Below, one piece after another: positions 47,158 through 57,101 of a DNA stretch of 64,000 nt. The stretch is from Metallosphaera sedula DSM 5348 (lineage in GTDB: Archaea; Thermoproteota; Thermoprotei_A; Sulfolobales; Sulfolobaceae), in contig NC_009440.1 in assembly GCF_000016605.1 (NCBI RefSeq), positions 310,001 through 374,000 on the forward strand. Direction: 5' to 3'. Under the pieces are notes generated by a model, which worked only from the letters and a program-made list of their open reading frames with translations, searched no databases and had not been told where the DNA came from. The translations under genes and the position numbers were made by a program. Position 1 is the stretch's first letter, and each line of letters opens with the position of its first letter.

Positions 47158-48852
47158 TCAGAAGACGTACTCGTTCTGTCCCACCTCTCCCTTCTTCCTC
47201 TTTTCCTCCTCCCTCTTCCTGAGTTCAACCCTCCTGATCTTACCGCTAATGGTCTTCGGAAGTTCATCCACAAACTCGATAATCCTAGGTACCTTGTAAG
47301 GCGAGAGAAGGGTCTTCATCTTCTCCCTTATTTCCTCGGCCAGCTCCTTGCTAGGCATGTACCCCTTCTTCAGGACTATGTAGGCCTTCACCAATTGCCA
47401 CCTCACAGTATCAGGGACTCCAACGACTGCGGCCTCGGCAACTGCGGGATGTTCCAAGAGAGCACTCTCCACCTCAAATGGTCCCACCCTGTAGTCTGAG
47501 GTCTTTATTACGTCATCTCCCCTTCCCACGAAGTAAAAGTATCCCTCCTCGTCGAAATACGCCTTGTCACCCGTGTAGTAATATCCTTCCCTAAAGGACT
47601 CCATGTTCTTTTTCTCGTCACTATAACCCAGGAAAAGACCAATGGGCCTAGGGTTCAACTTCACGGTTATATGACCCACCTCATAGGGTTTCGTAATCTC
47701 CTTGCCTTCATCGTCAAGAAGCCTTATGTCGTAGAGGGGATGTGGCTTGCCCATGGACCCAGGTTTCACCTTGAGGAAGGGGAAGTTCCCCACCATTGCG
47801 GTGGTCTCAGTCTGGCCGTAAAAGTCCCTTATGGTAAGGTTGAACTTGTCCTTCCAGATCTTTATGACCTCGGGGTTGAGGGGTTCCCCTGCACTGACTA
47901 CGGACCTTAATCTCTCAAACCTGAATTGATCAAGGTCGAGGGTAATGAATTGCCTCCAGGCGGTGGGAGGGGCACAAAAGCTGGTCACTCCCAGGTTCTC
48001 GACCTCGCCTAGATACCTTCTAGTGTCCAGCTTTCCCTCATAATTTATTCCCACCACGGTTGCCCCTACTAGAAGGGGAGAGAAGAATGAGCTCCACGCG
48101 AACTTGGCCCATCCTGTGGCACTTAGGTTTAAGTGGAGATCGCTCTCCCTGACGCCGACTATGGAGGCTGTGGTGATCGATCCCACGGGGTAGGACACTG
48201 CTGTGTGGATAACCCTCTTGGGCATCCCAGTGGTCCCTGAGGTGAAGTAGTTTATTATCACGTCTTCACCCCTGGTATCCTCCGGTTCCGCGTTACTGGA
48301 TTCATCCTCCAGGGAATTCCAGGTCTCCCTCTTCCCATCGATGAGGAATTTCTCGACCTTGAGGGAACCTAGTGCCTCCTCCATCACTGAGGCCCTCAAT
48401 GAGTCAGAGATGATGGCGCTGGGCTTCAGGTCCGAGAACCTGTACTTCATCTCTGCTACAGTTAGGTTGGTTGCACTTGGAACCATCACGAAACCTCCCT
48501 TAATTACGGCCAAGAACACTGCCCAGTGCATGGGGTGAACCTTGGTCATTAGATAGACCACATCTCCCTTCTTCAGGCCGTGTTTCCTCAACGTGCTCAG
48601 CACTCTGTTGGACATCAAGGACAGCTCATGATAGCTCAGTTTTGCCTCCTCGCCTGTGTTTATGTCCCTCCAGATCAGGGCCGTCTTACTCCCCCTCTCC
48701 TTAACGTGAATGTCCTCAAAGACGTCTCTTACCCAGTTAAACCTCCTTAGGTCTAGTTGACCAACGAGTTTAACTATCTCCTGAAGGGACTTCTCATTGG
48801 GAGAGTTCTGAAATTCTATGAACTTCCGGAAAAAGTCTTGAACGGTAACCAT
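47158..48852 (-). CDS. 4-hydroxybutyrate-CoA ligase, AMP-forming
   Basis: 564-residue adenylate-forming enzyme. P-loop NYFTSGTTGMPKR, LSATGWAKF, DFYGQTETT, YYYTGDKAYFDEEG, and the catalytic Lys in KTISGKIRR. Organisation is like acyl-CoA synthetases of the medium-chain (ACSM/BucL) group. Length and sequence agree with my memory of Msed_0406, reported as the main 4-hydroxybutyrate-CoA synthetase in the M. sedula carbon cycle. TATA at about 48874-48884, leaderless ATG 48852. Confidence 0.9.
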   Translation of the reverse strand: MVTVQDFFRKFIEFQNSPNEKSLQEIVKLVGQLDLRRFNWVRDVFEDIHVKERGSKTALIWRDINTGEEAKLSYHELSLMSNRVLSTLRKHGLKKGDVVYLMTKVHPMHWAVFLAVIKGGFVMVPSATNLTVAEMKYRFSDLKPSAIISDSLRASVMEEALGSLKVEKFLIDGKRETWNSLEDESSNAEPEDTRGEDVIINYFTSGTTGMPKRVIHTAVSYPVGSITTASIVGVRESDLHLNLSATGWAKFAWSSFFSPLLVGATVVGINYEGKLDTRRYLGEVENLGVTSFCAPPTAWRQFITLDLDQFRFERLRSVVSAGEPLNPEVIKIWKDKFNLTIRDFYGQTETTAMVGNFPFLKVKPGSMGKPHPLYDIRLLDDEGKEITKPYEVGHITVKLNPRPIGLFLGYSDEKKNMESFREGYYYTGDKAYFDEEGYFYFVGRGDDVIKTSDYRVGPFEVESALLEHPAVAEAAVVGVPDTVRWQLVKAYIVLKKGYMPSKELAEEIREKMKTLLSPYKVPRIIEFVDELPKTISGKIRRVELRKREEEKRKKGEVGQNEYVF

Positions 48853-48933
48853 GTATAAATCTATACAAAAACATGATTATTAATCTTAAGAGGGAAGAGC
48901 AACTGAAAGATTATAGATCTACAGGATTTATCC

Positions 48934-48958
48934 CGTTTCCCACGAGGAGCGCGAAACG
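48934..48958. repeat. Short inverted repeat between MFS and ligase genes
   Basis: CGTTTC and GAAACG, 13 bp apart, in the 3' flank of the MFS gene; may form a weak hairpin. Confidence 0.25.
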
Positions 48959-49061
48959 ACTCTGAGGAAAAACTTGTGTCCCATGAAAGAAACAGGATTC
49001 TTACAACTACAAAAATTTATGTGTTTGTCTTCTAAAAATGGTATCTAACTTTTCTCGGATC

Positions 49062-50345
49062 TCATCTGCTCTTTCTGACTAGTAATACCACAAGCCCTGC
49101 TAGGATGTCGAAGAGGGCGAGGGAGTAAACACCTGCCGTGAAAACCCCCGTTAAGCTCTCTAGGAAGCCTACTATGATGGGACCAGCGATCCCACCCAAG
49201 TTGCCCAGTGCGTTTATTAGTCCTATGGACGCTGCAGCTGACTCCTCGCTTAGGAATTCAGTGGGTATAGTCCAGAATACTGGAATGAAACTGTAAATTC
49301 CAATAGCAGAGATTACGAAGAATAGGAACGAAATCACTGGCGTCTTGAGTGTAAATGCACTTAAGGATAGCCCAATCCCTGCAACGAGAAATATTGCCAA
49401 GGCCAGAGATTTCCTAACTCCGGCCCTGTCTGAATACCTGGAGATGAAGATGAGCGAGATTGAGGCAACGAGATATGGTATAACAGTGAGGTAACTTGCA
49501 GTTGAGGCGGAGACGCCGAAGCTCTTAATGATTGACGGCAACCAGATGGTGTAACCGTACAGTGACGTTACGCCAAGGAAATATATCAGCACCAGGAGAA
49601 GTACATCCCTATCACCTAGCGCCCTCCTCCACGAGGCGTGGGAAACTAGCTTCTGCTTCTCCTCCTTTTCAACCTTTATCTTGCTTAGAAGTTCCTCTTT
49701 CTCCCCCTCACTTAACCACTTTGCATCCTTGGGAAAGTCGGTGAGTAAAAGCCAGATAACAGCCACCGACACGAGAGCCAGTACACCCTCAGCCACGAAT
49801 AGGTATCTCCATCCGGGATCATCTCCAAACACAGAGAAGAATGAACCAGCTATGAGTCCTCCTATTATCCCTGAGACAGGGATGGCTGCATTGAACAGGC
49901 TATTTGCGAATCCCCTTTCGTCCCTCAGGAACCACACGCTGAGGTAAAAGATTACGCCCGCGTAGAAAGGAGCTTCAGCGAGTCCAAGGAGGAACCTAAG
50001 CAGGTAGACTTCAGGAACGTTCTGAACAAACCCTGTGAGAATTGTGATTATCCCCCATGCGGTGAAGGCTAACGCAAATACCTTCCTAACTCCAATTCTG
50101 CTTATGCCTAGGTTGGAGAATACCTGAGGGATAGCGTAAGCTACGAAGAATAGACTAGAGGCAATGGAGGCTATAAGATCCGCGCTACTCTTGGGAACTC
50201 CCAAATCCTTGAACATCCCCGCTGAAATTGCATAGGATATGTTAACTCTATCTAGAAAATTTACTAGATAGAGGTAAAAAAGAATGGGCAACAACCTAAC
50301 TATCCTCTTGGACGAGGATATGCTCCTCAAGGGTTGATTGCTCAT
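49062..50345 (-). CDS. MFS transporter, anion:cation symporter-like
   Basis: 427 residues, 12 membrane segments. [10 protein letters not shown] at the end of helix 1 and [11 protein letters not shown] in the central loop are typical of the ACS (phthalate/hexuronate permease) group, which imports organic anions. ATG 50345 with TATA at 50370-50377. Might import carboxylates for the CoA ligases nearby. Confidence 0.85.
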   Translation of the reverse strand: MSNQPLRSISSSKRIVRLLPILFYLYLVNFLDRVNISYAISAGMFKDLGVPKSSADLIASIASSLFFVAYAIPQVFSNLGISRIGVRKVFALAFTAWGIITILTGFVQNVPEVYLLRFLLGLAEAPFYAGVIFYLSVWFLRDERGFANSLFNAAIPVSGIIGGLIAGSFFSVFGDDPGWRYLFVAEGVLALVSVAVIWLLLTDFPKDAKWLSEGEKEELLSKIKVEKEEKQKLVSHASWRRALGDRDVLLLVLIYFLGVTSLYGYTIWLPSIIKSFGVSASTASYLTVIPYLVASISLIFISRYSDRAGVRKSLALAIFLVAGIGLSLSAFTLKTPVISFLFFVISAIGIYSFIPVFWTIPTEFLSEESAAASIGLINALGNLGGIAGPIIVGFLESLTGVFTAGVYSLALFDILAGLVVLLVRKSR

Positions 50346-50396
50346 CAAGATAATATTTGAGAAACAATATTATAAATACTCGTGAGAACCGGGAAA

Positions 50397-51629
50397 CTAT
50401 TTTCTTAGCCTGGTCTCCCTTAGGGCCTCGTAGACTAGTATTCCAAGGAAAAGGGTCACCACTCCTATCTCAAGGGACTGAATTCCCAGTGAGATAAGGA
50501 ACACCGCAGATAGGGCTGTGGATATCAACTGAAGTATGGGATAGCCCGGCGATCTGAAAACCCCGCGAAGACCTCTGTGCCTGGAAATCATTACCTCAAG
50601 TCCTGTTAACATGTAGGAGAATACTATTCCGAAATTACTGGCTAGAGCTATGCTCTCCACGTTTCCTAGGAATAGTGAGACAACCATAATTGCCCCCACT
50701 AGAATGAGAGGATGTCTCACTGGAAGTTGAAAGTCCTTGGACAATTGATCGAGAGTCCTTTGCCCCGCCACAATTATTGAGAGTGTAACGCTTACGGTTG
50801 CAATTAAGGCCGAGGCCCCAATTACGTAATATATCACGGACGGCGCATGTATGGAACTAAGGGTGAGGGAGAGCGGCGCCGAGGATAGCCCGTAGTATGT
50901 GTAAGGTACTGCATCCACCATGGCAAAGATGACCGAAATGTAAATGAGGGATGTTATGACCAGAGACCACACGATAGCTCTAGGAATCACCTTCTCGCCG
51001 TTCTCGGTTGAGGGAGTGAGGGTCGCTATGGTGTTAAATCCAGAGTAAGCGAAAAATGCTAAGTTTGAGGCCAGAAATAACCCCGTCACGCCGTGAGGAA
51101 GAAAGGGCGTGAAGTTGTGAACTCTGACTCCTGCTATGACGAGAGTAGATACCGTAAACATGATAAGACTAAAGAGGTTCACGAGAACGAGAATCGTTTC
51201 GACGTTGGCCACGAGTCTCAATCCCAAATAATTGAGAAAAAGTAATACCACGATAAGGATCACAGCCATAGGGTAATACAAAATTGACGGAATACCAAGT
51301 TGGGTCATGTATCCCGAGAAACCCAGTGCCGTCGCAGCTCCGCTAATAGAATATGCGATTACCCTAAACCATCCCACGAGAAAACCACTCATCCCACCTA
51401 AGGTCTTTAGGGTAAAGCTGTAAACTCCACCTTCCACATCAGTGTAAATCGAGGATAGTTCGGCGCTATTGAGGCCCACGGTCATGGCATAAATTGCCGT
51501 GATGACGAAGGCTAGAATTGCCCCAGGGCCCGCAGCGGATATGGTGGCGCCCGCCATGACGAATATTCCTGCCCCAATTATGTTACCTAAGCCTATGAAG
51601 AGGGCCTGCCAGAAGGTAAGTTTCTTCAT
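50397..51629 (-). CDS. APC-superfamily amino acid permease
   Basis: 410 residues, 12 membrane segments. N-terminal IGLGNIIGAGIFVMAG is the APC helix-1 glycine signature. Closest in pattern to small cationic/neutral amino acid transporters. Own promoter; not linked to the next permease. Confidence 0.9.
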   Translation of the reverse strand: MKKLTFWQALFIGLGNIIGAGIFVMAGATISAAGPGAILAFVITAIYAMTVGLNSAELSSIYTDVEGGVYSFTLKTLGGMSGFLVGWFRVIAYSISGAATALGFSGYMTQLGIPSILYYPMAVILIVVLLFLNYLGLRLVANVETILVLVNLFSLIMFTVSTLVIAGVRVHNFTPFLPHGVTGLFLASNLAFFAYSGFNTIATLTPSTENGEKVIPRAIVWSLVITSLIYISVIFAMVDAVPYTYYGLSSAPLSLTLSSIHAPSVIYYVIGASALIATVSVTLSIIVAGQRTLDQLSKDFQLPVRHPLILVGAIMVVSLFLGNVESIALASNFGIVFSYMLTGLEVMISRHRGLRGVFRSPGYPILQLISTALSAVFLISLGIQSLEIGVVTLFLGILVYEALRETRLRK

Positions 51630-51762
51630 TCACGGAAATGTATGGACAACGGTTAATTTACCTATCGAGTAGTTAAGTGAAGGAGAAAATGCATGGCTCT
51701 AGAAGCATGTATATCTCTGAAAAATTTTTATAGTATCCGACATTTTACTTCATTTCAGCACA

Positions 51763-53343
51763 TTAATTTGGATCTTTTTCAGCTTTGCTCATCTTCTCCA
51801 ACTTCTCTTCCTCCACAATATTCACCGTGATCCCTGCGTTCTTGTAGGCCTTCGGGTTATTTCTCTTTATCCTGAGAGTGTAAAATATTGAAAATACCAA
51901 GAAGGCTACGCCCACGATTACCGCTTGCGTTACTGGAAATACTGGAGGCCATATGGACTCGTAGAGAACGAAGGCAAATATGGCTGTTGCTACTGCTGGT
52001 AAAAGGTAGTGCATCACGGGATGAAGGATCCTGTTAACCCCTGTGTGTTTCTCCTTGAGCCTGTAGAACATTACCATTACTGCAGTGTTGTTCGCAAAAT
52101 GTGCCACAATAAATCCCACAAGTGCAATGGTAGTGAGGAAATCAAAAACGTTACTTAACGCCAAAGAGACCTGTTGAGAAGTAGCACTTAACGTAAACAT
52201 TTGCAAAGGTGAAACTCCTGATAACCACCCGATCACGAAACCCGATAGCACTGCTGTAATACTCGAGGCAATCCCCACAAAGAGAAGTGCCTTACTAGGA
52301 GTTATCCATTTCTCGTGAACATAGGCAAAGAACTTGGGGAGTATTCCGTCTCTTCCCATGGCAAAGTAGACCCTTCCTGCATTGGATTGCATCGCAACGC
52401 TATCCGAGAAAGCTGAATTGAATGCGAATAGGGCAAGCATGAGTCCACCCACAATTCCCATGAAATGGGCGTACACAATTATCCCAGGTATACTACTGTT
52501 GGCAAAACTCGTCATGTTATTCACTCCCCATCCCACCGTTAAAGCGTAACTTACCTCGGTGAGCACTATTCCCACAATGCTTACCCCAAGCATCAGTGCC
52601 TTTGTAATCGCCTTACTATTCTTGACCTCATCACCTAAGGGTGCTGAGCCTCCGTATCCAATGAAGCTTGTCAACCCGAATATCATTCCAAGACCTAATC
52701 CAGCAATTGGACCCCCAAGGGGTGCGAATTGAGCTCCGTAAACCGAGTTCCAGGCAAACGGGTTGAATACGTTAAGGGTATTGTCAGGGGACATTACGAT
52801 TATGTATAACGAGGTTATAGCCAGAAACGCTATTTCCGTCATAGCAGCATATCTGATGTACTTCATTTGAGGCCTTATCCCCACAATGGCGAGCCCAATT
52901 GGAACCAGAATGAAGCCTAAGATGAAGGGGATCCAGATCCATCCGGGCAAACTGATCCCAAAGAAGTAATTCAATACCCCTGGGAGTACCACGCCTGCAA
53001 CGTAAACAGGAATAGCTGCAGTACTAGCTATTTGATATACCGGATACATGAGACCAGTTACTATTGCTGTAAAGGGACCTAAGGCAGTGGCCACGTAACC
53101 ATAGTATCCACCTGCACTTGCGTGTCTCTTTGACAGATGATATAACGTGTTTACTTCTATGAACATGGTAAGCATCGCTAGTAAAAACGCGAAGGGAGTT
53201 AGCACGAACGCAAAGGCCGCAGCTGAGGTAATGAAGGCGACAGTATCACACGCGGGCGCCATTGCAGCTATTTCCTGAGCTACAGCCTCAAGCGTGCCAA
53301 CTACTCCTCTTCTTAATCTTGGAACTGCCTTTTGATTGGACAT
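51763..53343 (-). CDS. APC-superfamily permease under a double-operator promoter
   Basis: 526 residues, 12 or more membrane segments, with SAGGYYGYVATAL in the APC helix-3 position and a charged C-terminal tail of about 35 residues. The promoter region holds two tandem inverted repeats; the first starts at the ATG itself (53343). A divergent small gene at 53408 shares the TATA box. Regulation by a DNA-binding repressor is likely. Confidence 0.87.
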   Translation of the reverse strand: MSNQKAVPRLRRGVVGTLEAVAQEIAAMAPACDTVAFITSAAAFAFVLTPFAFLLAMLTMFIEVNTLYHLSKRHASAGGYYGYVATALGPFTAIVTGLMYPVYQIASTAAIPVYVAGVVLPGVLNYFFGISLPGWIWIPFILGFILVPIGLAIVGIRPQMKYIRYAAMTEIAFLAITSLYIIVMSPDNTLNVFNPFAWNSVYGAQFAPLGGPIAGLGLGMIFGLTSFIGYGGSAPLGDEVKNSKAITKALMLGVSIVGIVLTEVSYALTVGWGVNNMTSFANSSIPGIIVYAHFMGIVGGLMLALFAFNSAFSDSVAMQSNAGRVYFAMGRDGILPKFFAYVHEKWITPSKALLFVGIASSITAVLSGFVIGWLSGVSPLQMFTLSATSQQVSLALSNVFDFLTTIALVGFIVAHFANNTAVMVMFYRLKEKHTGVNRILHPVMHYLLPAVATAIFAFVLYESIWPPVFPVTQAVIVGVAFLVFSIFYTLRIKRNNPKAYKNAGITVNIVEEEKLEKMSKAEKDPN

Positions 53344-53361
53344 TTTAGGGTCAACCTAAAA
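53343..53361. promoter_or_regulatory. Inverted repeat, operator copy 1
   Basis: TTTTAGG-GTCAA-CCTAAAA, 7-bp arms, overlapping the first base of the permease start codon. Copy 2 starts 17 bp further on when the shared 15-bp cores are compared. Confidence 0.6.
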
Positions 53362-53376
53362 TTAGGGTTAACCTAA
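53362..53376. promoter_or_regulatory. Inverted repeat, operator copy 2
   Basis: TTAGG-GTTAA-CCTAA, differing from copy 1 in one central base; its core GGTTAACC is also palindromic. It abuts the TATA box. Confidence 0.6.
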
Positions 53377-53390
53377 AGTATATAAACTTT
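53375..53390. promoter_or_regulatory. Bidirectional TATA box
   Basis: AAAG-TATATAAA-CTTT is nearly palindromic. It lies 25 nt before ATG 53408 on the plus strand and about 40 nt before ATG 53343 on the minus strand. Confidence 0.55.
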
Positions 53391-53407
53391 CCTTAGTAAT
53401 CAACACT

Positions 53408-53797
53408 ATGGAAGAGAATCTAGTGGTAAGGAGGAACATGGAGGACCTAGAGAGCGAAAGGATTCAACTGGTGAAGATCGCTGATGGGGTATTTACGAGC
53501 AGAAATCCATTTCAGGATGTCCTTCTTGAGGACGGGATTCTAGTACATTGCATGAAACATTGTATTAAGGGAGGTTGCGTCATTTACGAGGTCAAGATCA
53601 AGGAGCCTGTGTCTAATTGCGAGGTAGTGAACCTTGCTCAAAAGGTTGAAATAGTGCGTTCTATCGGGATTGCAAAGTCTTCCATATCCCTCTATGCAAT
53701 GAGAGAGATATCTAGGAAAGCGAGCATCGTCGGGCTGGAGGAGGCTGTGTCTAAAATTTTGAACAAGATGAGAGAAGGAATGCCTGAATGTGTTTAG
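53408..53797 (+). CDS. Hypothetical 129-aa protein divergent from the permease
   Basis: Not recognised. An acidic/basic N-terminus is followed by a beta-rich middle with clustered Cys (HCMKHCIKGGC) and a helical C-terminus. No helix-turn-helix is obvious, so I do not call it a regulator. Leaderless from the shared TATA box, so it should be co-regulated with the permease. Confidence 0.65.
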   Translation: MEENLVVRRNMEDLESERIQLVKIADGVFTSRNPFQDVLLEDGILVHCMKHCIKGGCVIYEVKIKEPVSNCEVVNLAQKVEIVRSIGIAKSSISLYAMREISRKASIVGLEEAVSKILNKMREGMPECV

Positions 53798-53918
53798 AAT
53801 AGTAACTCTATGTCTATATAGCTAATCCTTAAATGTATAATGCTTCAATTTAATTTTCTTGTTCTGCCTGAGACCTTGGCTGGAAGGAGTTCTCCCAAGA
53901 CATCGGTATACAACGAGA

Positions 53919-54350
53919 TCATATTACCTTATAATCCCTTATGTGTACCACAAAGCCGAGTTCCTTCACTTTCCTAAGCAACTTCTCGTCAGCCGTGTAG
54001 ACCGTTTGCCCAAGGATCTTACCAAGTGCTACATAGGATGCGTCGTAAACGGTTATCCCGTAAACGGAGGAGAGGTGCACTACATCCTTGATGAAGCTCT
54101 CGAAACCGTATAGGGTAAATTGAAAATCTTCAAGTATCTTGTTAACCTCCTCAAGCTCCCTCTCCCCTAGTCCATATGTATACCTTAAGCCGTTGAGAAC
54201 TTCGAAGGGTAGAATGCAAGGTGCAGACAAATCCTCCAATCCTCTTGCATATGCCTCCTTTAGCAGGACGGACTCATCACTATATTCTTCGTTTGCAAAC
54301 CACTTAACAACAACGGAGGCGTCAACTACTGCCAATTCCTGTCCCGCCAC
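53919..54350 (-). CDS. vapC: VapC-family PIN-domain ribonuclease toxin
   Basis: 143-residue PIN domain. Acidic metal site residues appear in VVDASVVVKWF, LPFEVLNGL, VYDASYVAL and YTADEKLL. Endoribonuclease that is held by its antitoxin. Start GTG 54350, or TTG 54335 which overlaps vapB by only 10 bp. Confidence 0.9.
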   Translation of the reverse strand: MAGQELAVVDASVVVKWFANEEYSDESVLLKEAYARGLEDLSAPCILPFEVLNGLRYTYGLGERELEEVNKILEDFQFTLYGFESFIKDVVHLSSVYGITVYDASYVALGKILGQTVYTADEKLLRKVKELGFVVHIRDYKVI

Positions 54351-54577
54351 TCCCTTATACTCTCCTCGGATCTCTTACCTCCATAAACAAGGGAAAACTC
54401 GTGGGACTTCACAGACGCCTCCTGGATTCTTCGATTATCCTTCTTCCTCCTTGTCCTGCTCTCCTCCTCCACTACCTCTTCTATCTTTCTCCTAATGATT
54501 TCGCTCCAGTTTATGTAACCAAGCTCGTCCATTTTCCTCTTGAGTTGCTCATCAACCCTTATGGTGATGGTGGGCAC
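54326..54577 (-). CDS. vapB: VapB-family ribbon-helix-helix antitoxin
   Basis: 83 residues. The first strand TITIRVDEQLKRKMDE is a ribbon-helix-helix DNA-binding start; the charged C-terminus should wrap the toxin. GTG 54577 is chosen from the TATA at about 54602-54611; the frame is open to GTG 54595. Likely autoregulated with vapC. Confidence 0.87.
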   Translation of the reverse strand: MPTITIRVDEQLKRKMDELGYINWSEIIRRKIEEVVEEESRTRRKKDNRRIQEASVKSHEFSLVYGGKRSEESIREWRDRNWQ

Positions 54578-54595
54578 ATGTAAATATTTGTTCAC

Positions 54596-54612
54596 GTATA
54601 TTATAAGGATTA
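54596..54612. promoter_or_regulatory. Divergent promoter of vapBC and the 54622 gene
   Basis: GTATATTATAAGG can serve as TATA in both directions; spacing is good for vapB (about 28 nt) and rather short for the plus-strand gene (about 20 nt). Confidence 0.4.
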
Positions 54613-54621
54613 CGCGTATTC

Positions 54622-54984
54622 GTGATATGTAATTACACAGCTATACATCCACTCAGGGATGAATATTTTATTTCCCAACGTAATGATTTCCTCATGCAGA
54701 TCATGGATAAGGTTAAGCGGATGAGGGACATAGGTGACGAGTACGAGTCCCTCCTTAACGACGTACTCAATGCTCTCTTCAAGGTCATTCCCAACTGCAT
54801 GGCCTTGAACATGGACGACTCCCTCATGCCAGTTTACGCCATCTCTGCCCTCAAAACTCAGGGTCTGCTCGCGTTTCCCTACAACTGTGGAGGCAAGCCT
54901 GGCTACGTGGTGATAAAACAGGACGGGAGCGTGGTATTTGAAGATATGGATGGAGAAATCCAGGAAATGGGCAAGTTAGCCTAG
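54622..54984 (+). CDS. Hypothetical 120-aa protein
   Basis: Not recognised. Soluble; an N-terminal helical half and a C-terminal beta part (GKPGYVVIKQDGSVVFED). Start GTG 54622 or ATG 54694-54706 region (MQIMDKV); uncertain. Ends in a 4-bp overlap with the convergent gene. Confidence 0.6.
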   Translation: MICNYTAIHPLRDEYFISQRNDFLMQIMDKVKRMRDIGDEYESLLNDVLNALFKVIPNCMALNMDDSLMPVYAISALKTQGLLAFPYNCGGKPGYVVIKQDGSVVFEDMDGEIQEMGKLA

Positions 54985-55304
54985 GCCTGGAACGCCTTGA
55001 GGAACTCGTTGTACTTCTCGTATACTGAAGGGTGCTTCTCCCTTATTCCCTCCAGTATCTCCCTAAGGCCCTTCACTATGTTGGCTGGGTTCTCTATGAC
55101 GTTCTGACCAAAGGGGGAATCAAGGTAGACTTTCCCATCCCTGAGCACAATCTGCACGTTTGACACAACTGGTCCCGTCGCTACCTCATACGTGATTTCC
55201 TCGGCTATCCTCATCTCGTTCTCCTTAAGGTAAACCATGACGGATATCTCGTTATAACAAAACTCGATCCCGCTTTTCTCCACATTCACCGACTTGACTC
55301 TCAT
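54981..55304 (-). CDS. Hypothetical 107-aa protein
   Basis: Not recognised. Beta-rich first 65 residues, helical end (IVKGLREILEGIREKH). Leaderless ATG 55304 with TATA at about 55325-55335. Confidence 0.62.
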   Translation of the reverse strand: MRVKSVNVEKSGIEFCYNEISVMVYLKENEMRIAEEITYEVATGPVVSNVQIVLRDGKVYLDSPFGQNVIENPANIVKGLREILEGIREKHPSVYEKYNEFLKAFQA

Positions 55305-55382
55305 ACTACTTTTTCTGTTTTGAAACTTATAACTTTTTTTACTATTATCATCTATATAGCTATTTTAACGTAGTTAGTTGGA

Positions 55383-57053
55383 ATGATAATCTTAAATTTT
55401 GTTGAGCCACATTCTCTGGTTATGAAGCTTTTGGAACCGTTCAATATAGGAGATGTGGAAGTCAGGAATAGGGTTGTAATGTCTCCCATGATCTCGAACC
55501 TGGGAACGCCTCAGGGTTACCCCAGTGAGGAGCACATTGCCTATCTTTCTAGGAGAGCGATATCAGCTGGACTCATCATCACGGAGTACACTTACGTTAA
55601 CAGAAGGGACGCAAGGGGATCCCCGAACCAATTGGGACTTTACGACGACGAGGTAGTCCCGAAGTTCTCCAGGTTGGTTGACGCCGTTCACGGAAGGGGG
55701 TCAAAGGTCTTCGTACAACTGGTTCACGTGGGAAGGAAAACCAGAAGAAGTTTCATCTGGGGGAACGAGCCCATAGCTCCCTCACCGATTCCCATCATGG
55801 ATCCTGTTAGGGAAATGACTGAGGACGACATCAAGAGGGTTATAGACGACTTCGCCAAGGCCTCAGAGAGGGCGGAAAGGGCAGGATTTGACGGAATTGA
55901 GTTACATGGAGCCCACGGTTACCTAATTGCCCAGTTCCTATCCCCTGCCACTAACAAGAGGACCGATAGATACTCAGACGGAGTGATCTTCCTAGAGGAA
56001 CTCATAAAGGAGGTGAGGAGTCGCGTATCCATCCCTGTGGGGCTAAGGATCAGCGTAACGGAGTTTGACGACGAGGGACTTACTCCAGAGTTGGTCTCGA
56101 AGATAGTCTCCAGGGTGGAGACCCATCTGGACTACGTTCACCTATCAGCAGGGAGGGATGGCCCCCTGGGATCGTCCATGCCCATTTACTGGAAGAGACC
56201 TGCCTTCCTCGAGTACGCCAAGGAAATGCGAAGACCTAGGATCCCTCTTCTCCTCGTGGGATCCGTCATAACCCTAAAGGACGCCGAGGAGGTGCTGGAG
56301 GTTGCAGATGCAGTGGTCCTGGGGAGGCAACTCCTTGCAGACCCTGATTGGTTACCCAAGAGTCTTAAGGGTGAACCCGTGAGGTACTGCATACGATGCA
56401 ATCAGCTGTGCAGGGGATTTGCCAGCAGGGAGGTGAGATGTGACGTCAACCCAGAACTGGGGTGGGAGCTCCTTCCCATAAAACCAGGTTCAGGTAGAGT
56501 CACAGTGGTGGGAGGAGGACTAACGGGGCTAGAGGCGTCTAGAGTCCTGGCAAAGAGGGGATTCAAGGTGACCCTTTTAGAGCAGGGGGATAGATTGGGC
56601 GGTCAGCTGAACTGGATCATGGATCCCTGGAAGAGGGAGTTCCTCTCCATCGTGGAGTACTACGAGAAGGAGTTGGCCAGACTTAACGTGGAGATACATC
56701 TCAATACCAAGGGTAGCCGGGACGAGGGATTATGGGCAGTTCCTGACAGGACACAACCGCAATTCAAGGAAATAAATAACACGGAGATTCTCATAGACTC
56801 AAACCTCTACGCCTACCAGGATTACGCTTTCAAATGGGCTGAGAACAACAGGGTCGCGATCACTGAGAAGAGCCTTCACCACCTAGACGGGACTAGGAGA
56901 TACCTTCTAGAGAAGGCGTATGCAGAGAGGGGAATCTCAGTGGTCAAGGAGGGAAAGGGAAAGGTCGAGTTCAGGGAGTTCGTTAGGCAACAGCCCACCA
57001 TAGGGCAAGCCATCTCGAGGGGGTTCTTCATGGCCCTAGATTACGAACCGTGA
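55383..57053 (+). CDS. Old Yellow Enzyme/2,4-dienoyl-CoA reductase-like oxidoreductase with shortened C-terminus
   Basis: 556 residues. Residues about 14-345 form an FMN TIM barrel ([28 protein letters not shown]). The [4Fe-4S] motif [10 protein letters not shown]...RC follows, then an FAD Rossmann motif [13 protein letters not shown]. The family is normally about 640-680 residues; here the NAD(P) subdomain and final FAD-binding segment look reduced or altered. It may reduce enoyl- or dienoyl-CoA. TATA 55351-55360; leaderless ATG 55383 (MKLLEPF at 55422 is a possible alternative). Confidence 0.83.
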   Translation: MIILNFVEPHSLVMKLLEPFNIGDVEVRNRVVMSPMISNLGTPQGYPSEEHIAYLSRRAISAGLIITEYTYVNRRDARGSPNQLGLYDDEVVPKFSRLVDAVHGRGSKVFVQLVHVGRKTRRSFIWGNEPIAPSPIPIMDPVREMTEDDIKRVIDDFAKASERAERAGFDGIELHGAHGYLIAQFLSPATNKRTDRYSDGVIFLEELIKEVRSRVSIPVGLRISVTEFDDEGLTPELVSKIVSRVETHLDYVHLSAGRDGPLGSSMPIYWKRPAFLEYAKEMRRPRIPLLLVGSVITLKDAEEVLEVADAVVLGRQLLADPDWLPKSLKGEPVRYCIRCNQLCRGFASREVRCDVNPELGWELLPIKPGSGRVTVVGGGLTGLEASRVLAKRGFKVTLLEQGDRLGGQLNWIMDPWKREFLSIVEYYEKELARLNVEIHLNTKGSRDEGLWAVPDRTQPQFKEINNTEILIDSNLYAYQDYAFKWAENNRVAITEKSLHHLDGTRRYLLEKAYAERGISVVKEGKGKVEFREFVRQQPTIGQAISRGFFMALDYEP

Positions 57054-57101
57054 TTAAAAAGATCTAGGAAAGCTTAAATAGTTTAAACCCTACCTACCCT
57101 T

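Noticed and set aside
47157-47273. N-terminal extension of the AlaX ORF
   Set aside because: It lies inside the ligase gene and is arginine-rich; the HTALH motif normally stands near the start, as it does from GTG 47156.
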